Assembly (NCBI GenBank): GCA_023391335.1
Contig: JAEWBG010000070.1
Location: 1 to 16,536, forward strand
Length of the DNA stretch: 16,536 nt
Source: Pseudomonadota bacterium
GTDB lineage: Bacteria; Pseudomonadota; Gammaproteobacteria; Steroidobacterales; Steroidobacteraceae
Direction of reading: 5' to 3'
The stretch's first letter is position 1, and each line of letters begins with the position of its first letter. Shown here in pieces: positions 13,678-16,536 of the stretch. The translations under genes and the position numbers were made by a program. Below the pieces are notes generated by a model. The model saw only the letters and a program-made list of their open reading frames with translations. It searched no databases and was not told where the DNA came from.

Positions 13678-15000
13678 ATGACGCACCGTCTCGACCCAAG
13701 CGCTCTCGATGCGTTCTGGATGCCCTTCACCGCGAACCGTCAGTTCAAAGCGAACCCGCGCATGCTGGTGCGCGCGGAAGGCATGCACTACTGGACCGCA
13801 GACGGTCGCAAGATCCTCGATGGTGCAGCGGGGTTGTGGTGCGTAAATGCCGGACACGGCCGCAAAGAGATCACTGAAGCGGTCTCACGGCAGCTCGCGA
13901 CGATGGAGTACGCACCTTCATTTCAGATGGGCCACCCCGCGGCCTTCGAATTGGCGAATCGACTGATCGAGCACACGCCCGGCGATCTCGATCATGTGTT
14001 CTTCGCGAACTCCGGATCGGAAGCGGTCGACACCGCGCTGAAAATTGCGTTGGCCTTTCATCGCGTTCGCGGCGAAGGCGCTCGCCAACGTCTCATCGGC
14101 CGGGAGAAGGCATATCACGGCGTCGGCTTTGGCGGCATCTCGGTTGGCGGCCTGGTCAACAATCGCAAGTTCTTCGGCAGCTTGCTCGCTGGCGTGGACC
14201 ACTTGCGACACACGCTCGATCACGAACACAACGCGTTTTCGCGCGGACTGCCCAAATGGGGCGATCACTTTGCGGACGATCTCGAGCGCCTCGTCGCGTT
14301 GCACGATGCGTCCACCATTGCGGCTGTGATCGTGGAACCGGTTGCAGGATCGGCTGGCGTCATTTTGCCAACTCGGGATTATCTGAAGCGGCTACGTGCC
14401 ATTTGCGATCGCTACGGCATTCTGCTGATTTTCGATGAAGTCATCACCGGCTTCGGCAGGCTCGGCAGACCATTCGGAGCGCAATACTTCGATGTGCTGC
14501 CCGACATGATCACGGCGGCCAAAGGGCTCACGAATGGGGCGATTCCAATGGGCGCCGTGTTCGTTCGCAAACACGTCTACGAGACGTTCATGAACGCACC
14601 GGCGGGCACGATCGAACTGTTTCACGGTTACACATACTCCGCGCATCCTGCCGCTTGCGCGGCGGGCATTGCGGCGGAGCAAATCTATCGCAGCGAAGGG
14701 TTGTTCGAGCGCGGTGAGCAGCTGCAAGGAATTTGGGAAGACGCGGTTCATTCCTTGCGCGATTTGCCCAATGTCATCGATGTCCGCAACGTCGGTCTCA
14801 TCGCGGCAGTGGAACTCGCTCCACGGGCCGATGCGCCCGGCAAACGAGGCTACGATGCTCTCGTCGCTGCATTCGAACGCGGTGCGTTGATCCGCGTGAC
14901 CGGCGACACAATCGCGTTATCGCCGCCGCTCATCATCGAGCGGAATCAAATCGATGAGCTCGTCACCACGCTGCGCGAGGTAATTCAAAGCCTGAAATGA
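13678..15000 (+). CDS. Omega-amino-acid (beta-alanine/GABA/putrescine):pyruvate aminotransferase
   Basis: Class III PLP-dependent aminotransferase of 440 residues. It resembles the Pseudomonas beta-alanine:pyruvate enzyme (FWMPFTANRQF near the start, GAAGLWCVNAGHGRKEI, ANSGSEAVDTALKIA, HGYTYSAHPAACAAG). The PLP lysine is Lys282 in AAKGLTNGAIPMG, and the cofactor-ring aspartate is in IFDEVITGFGRLG. The amino donor cannot be fixed from sequence: beta-alanine, GABA or putrescine (SpuC-type) are all used in this family. It is divergent from puuR and probably under its control, so a polyamine or GABA role is likely. It may replace PuuE (GABA:2-oxoglutarate aminotransferase). The ATG at 13678 has GAGAAG upstream and a good promoter. 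Confidence 0.9.
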   Translation: MTHRLDPSALDAFWMPFTANRQFKANPRMLVRAEGMHYWTADGRKILDGAAGLWCVNAGHGRKEITEAVSRQLATMEYAPSFQMGHPAAFELANRLIEHTPGDLDHVFFANSGSEAVDTALKIALAFHRVRGEGARQRLIGREKAYHGVGFGGISVGGLVNNRKFFGSLLAGVDHLRHTLDHEHNAFSRGLPKWGDHFADDLERLVALHDASTIAAVIVEPVAGSAGVILPTRDYLKRLRAICDRYGILLIFDEVITGFGRLGRPFGAQYFDVLPDMITAAKGLTNGAIPMGAVFVRKHVYETFMNAPAGTIELFHGYTYSAHPAACAAGIAAEQIYRSEGLFERGEQLQGIWEDAVHSLRDLPNVIDVRNVGLIAAVELAPRADAPGKRGYDALVAAFERGALIRVTGDTIALSPPLIIERNQIDELVTTLREVIQSLK

Positions 15001-15003
15001 AAA

Positions 15004-15030
15004 AGGCGCCCCGCTCGCCGCGAGGCGCCT
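15004..15030 (-). terminator. Intrinsic terminator after the outer-membrane protein gene
   Basis: AGGCGCC and GGCGCCT form a 7-bp stem that continues after one mismatch with CGC/GCG around a 5-base loop. On the minus strand TTTTCATTTC follows, which suits termination of the gene at 15058-15768. On the plus strand there is no T-run, so termination of the aminotransferase transcript would be weaker. Confidence 0.7.
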
Positions 15031-15057
15031 CATGTCTAACAACCGCAGGCGGTCAGA

Positions 15058-15768
15058 TCATTCGCCCCAAGGGAATGTCGTCGACACCGTGAAGATCACG
15101 CGGCCTTCGTTGTTGAAGACATCATCCGTAGTGCGCGTACCGTCGGACTTGCTCGTGTCGTTATCCACGTACTTCAATGCCAGGCTGAAGTTACCCGCGG
15201 TGTAACCAACCCCCGCGGAATAATCGGTCACCGACTTGTCCCAGTAATCGCCCCAGCTATAGCCGACATGGCCGAGGATGGAGAAGTTCGCGGGAAGCGG
15301 ATATGCCGCATCGACCTGAATGTACTCGGCTGAAGTATTGCCAGACGTCGAGCTCCCGCCGAAATCGGGCGAATAGAACGCCTTCGCTTTCAGCCAATCG
15401 TAGCTCACGCCTGCATATGCTTCGTAGTAATCGACTCCTGGATCCGGCTGGGCGTGATAGCTGTAGTACACGATGCCGACGTCGTAACCGAATTTGTTGT
15501 CGAACGACTTGCTAAAGCCAGTGTAGATATCGAGTTCGAGATCGGGGTCGGACGAACCGAAATCGACATTGCTGGCCCAGGCGCCGACATACCAACCGCT
15601 GTCATGCGCGTAATCGAGGCTCGCCTGCAGCGCAGGATCTTTTGCGCTTTGGCTGTAGCTTCGGAAGTCGTAGTCGTTGGTGACCGTCCACGTCGACGAG
15701 ACGCCTGCATGTGCCGCACCCGCAGCCGCAAGCAACCCCAAAGCCGTCAACACCCTCGCATTTCGCAT
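15058..15768 (-). CDS. TorF-family putative porin / small outer-membrane beta-barrel
   Basis: Outer-membrane protein of 236 residues. The Sec signal peptide ALGLLAAAGAAHA is cut before GVSSTW. The mature start STWTVTNDYDFRSYSQS, and the alternating pattern of aromatic and small residues in GWYVGAWASNVDFG and AYAGVSYDW, are typical of the TIGR02001/TorF class of predicted porins. The C-terminus ends in a strand close to the stop (VIFTVSTTFPW). The ATG at 15768 is chosen because AGGGGAG precedes it at good spacing; the frame continues to 15819, but that part would precede the signal peptide. Substrate is unknown. Uptake of small nitrogen compounds is a guess from the neighbours. It has its own terminator on the left. 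Confidence 0.88.
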   Translation of the reverse strand: MRNARVLTALGLLAAAGAAHAGVSSTWTVTNDYDFRSYSQSAKDPALQASLDYAHDSGWYVGAWASNVDFGSSDPDLELDIYTGFSKSFDNKFGYDVGIVYYSYHAQPDPGVDYYEAYAGVSYDWLKAKAFYSPDFGGSSTSGNTSAEYIQVDAAYPLPANFSILGHVGYSWGDYWDKSVTDYSAGVGYTAGNFSLALKYVDNDTSKSDGTRTTDDVFNNEGRVIFTVSTTFPWGE

Positions 15769-16073
15769 AAATCTCCCCTTGTGGTGAGAAAGGAACACGC
15801 CAAACATTGGCGCAGACATTGAATTACTGTTTCGCGGCTGCAGCCCTTCGTCGTTGCCGCTAAGAAACTACAGCCACAGCGCGCGGGAGACGATGCAGCA
15901 AATATGCCAGAGCCACAGCGATGCATTCGTTGCGCACTTATTGCGGCAACACCCTGCACGCGGTCACTTTCCGCTGGCGGCTGCCCCACTCGCGCTTATT
16001 GTTTCCCCTCATTTTGGGGCGCGAATGATCAGCGCATGCGCGAACTTAGTGCAAGCGCGGATAACACTGATCT
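15769..16073. other. 305-bp intergenic region upstream of the porin gene
   Basis: No gene is supported here. It should hold the promoter of the porin gene, but I could not place convincing -35/-10 boxes or a sigma-54 site. Visible features are a short hairpin (CCCC-N7-GGGG, 16005-16019) without a T-run and a 10-bp palindrome GCGCATGCGC at 16032-16041. Open frames in this stretch are short and featureless. Confidence 0.5.
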
Positions 16074-16466
16074 TTATGGTGCAGGCTCGAAGATTGCGTA
16101 GACCTTCGCAGTCGGTTCAAGAACCTCCCAGCTCCCCACGAAACCGCTCGGGATAACGAAACTCGAGCCCGCCTTGAATTCCCAGCTCTGTCCGGCTTCG
16201 TCGCGAATACGGACTCGGCCCTTGGTGATGTGGCAGAACTCATTTTCGGTGTACCGAACTTTCCAAGCGCCCTTCGAGCTCTCCCACACTCCGGCGAAAA
16301 AGCGCGCACTGGAATCCGTGAAGAAGTTGCGCACGAGGTGCTGAGGTTCGCCGCCAAGAACTCGATCTGCCGGCGGCGTGGAATGCGTGACGTCTGGCTC
16401 GGACGTGGCGAAATCGGTGATACCGGGTGCGACGGGATGGATCATGACGATGCTCGCAAGGCACAT
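16074..16466 (-). CDS. Small cupin-domain protein (DUF861/EutQ-like)
   Basis: A 130-residue single-domain cupin. The barrel covers about residues 40-128. FFAGVWESSKGAWKVRYTEN is followed by EFCHITKGRVRIRDEAG and FKAGSSFVIPSGFVGSWEV, the order of the DUF861 (cupin_3) family found in ethanolamine and ureidoglycolate enzymes and in many stand-alone proteins beside amine-catabolism genes. The usual metal-binding histidines are only partly present (one His in the first motif), so a catalytic role is not assured. The ATG at 16466 has TTGGAG 7 bases upstream. An in-frame ATG at 16445 is possible but has no ribosome site. No link to the porin gene beyond shared orientation. Confidence 0.85.
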   Translation of the reverse strand: MCLASIVMIHPVAPGITDFATSEPDVTHSTPPADRVLGGEPQHLVRNFFTDSSARFFAGVWESSKGAWKVRYTENEFCHITKGRVRIRDEAGQSWEFKAGSSFVIPSGFVGSWEVLEPTAKVYAIFEPAP

Positions 16467-16536
16467 GGCGGGACTCCAACTGTAAGCGCGAGGCGAAAAG
16501 TGCGCCCCCCGGGTTTAACGCCAGCGCAGCGAGTTA
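16467..16536. other. Right edge of the window
   Basis: It holds the ribosome site of the cupin gene and about 55 further bases with a short C-run. No gene or promoter can be supported in this short edge. Confidence 0.5.

Noticed and set aside
15769..15990. Sigma-54 promoter upstream of the porin gene
   Set aside because: Several TGGC motifs are present, but none has GC at the required 10-bp distance from GG.

Overview
The window (about 57% G+C by eye) looks like a chromosomal segment of a gammaproteobacterium, possibly of the Steroidobacter/Nevskia/Xanthomonas-like branches. That placement is an inference from protein character and intergenic repeats, not from an rRNA marker. The dominant theme is uptake and breakdown of putrescine.

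Layout. On the minus strand, read right to left from 7306, runs a transport and catabolism cluster: puuD-puuA (4-bp overlap), then potF-potG (4-bp gap), then potH-potI (4-bp overlap), then a small four-helix-bundle (S23/Avd-like) gene at the left edge. puuB is divergent from puuD and points right, converging on queD. To its right, all on the minus strand, are queD, an unknown Cys-rich protein, the 23S rRNA methyltransferase rlmKL, N-carbamoylputrescine amidohydrolase aguB and a PuuR-type HTH-cupin regulator. An omega-amino-acid:pyruvate aminotransferase is divergent from puuR. The right end holds a small outer-membrane protein of the TorF-like class and a cupin protein, both on the minus strand.

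How it works together. PotFGHI imports putrescine, and AguB can make it from N-carbamoylputrescine. PuuA gamma-glutamylates it, PuuB oxidises the product, and PuuD hydrolyses gamma-glutamyl-GABA. The aminotransferase probably takes an omega-amino acid or diamine. PuuC (the aldehyde dehydrogenase) and AguA are not in the window. PuuR probably controls the set: four sites resembling the PuuR operator lie upstream of potF, puuD, puuB and puuR.

The most unusual feature is a family of intergenic inverted repeats. Five loci each carry short-period tandem arrays (7 bp, in one case 8 bp) in opposite orientation at the two ends. The repeat unit differs between loci but matches between the two arms of each locus. 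One locus encloses the four-helix-bundle gene and another encloses a possible relic reading frame. The others are small and empty. They occupy the gaps in the otherwise tightly coupled minus-strand cluster and often touch start or stop codons. A link between the small protein and the repeat family is the best candidate here for an undescribed system.
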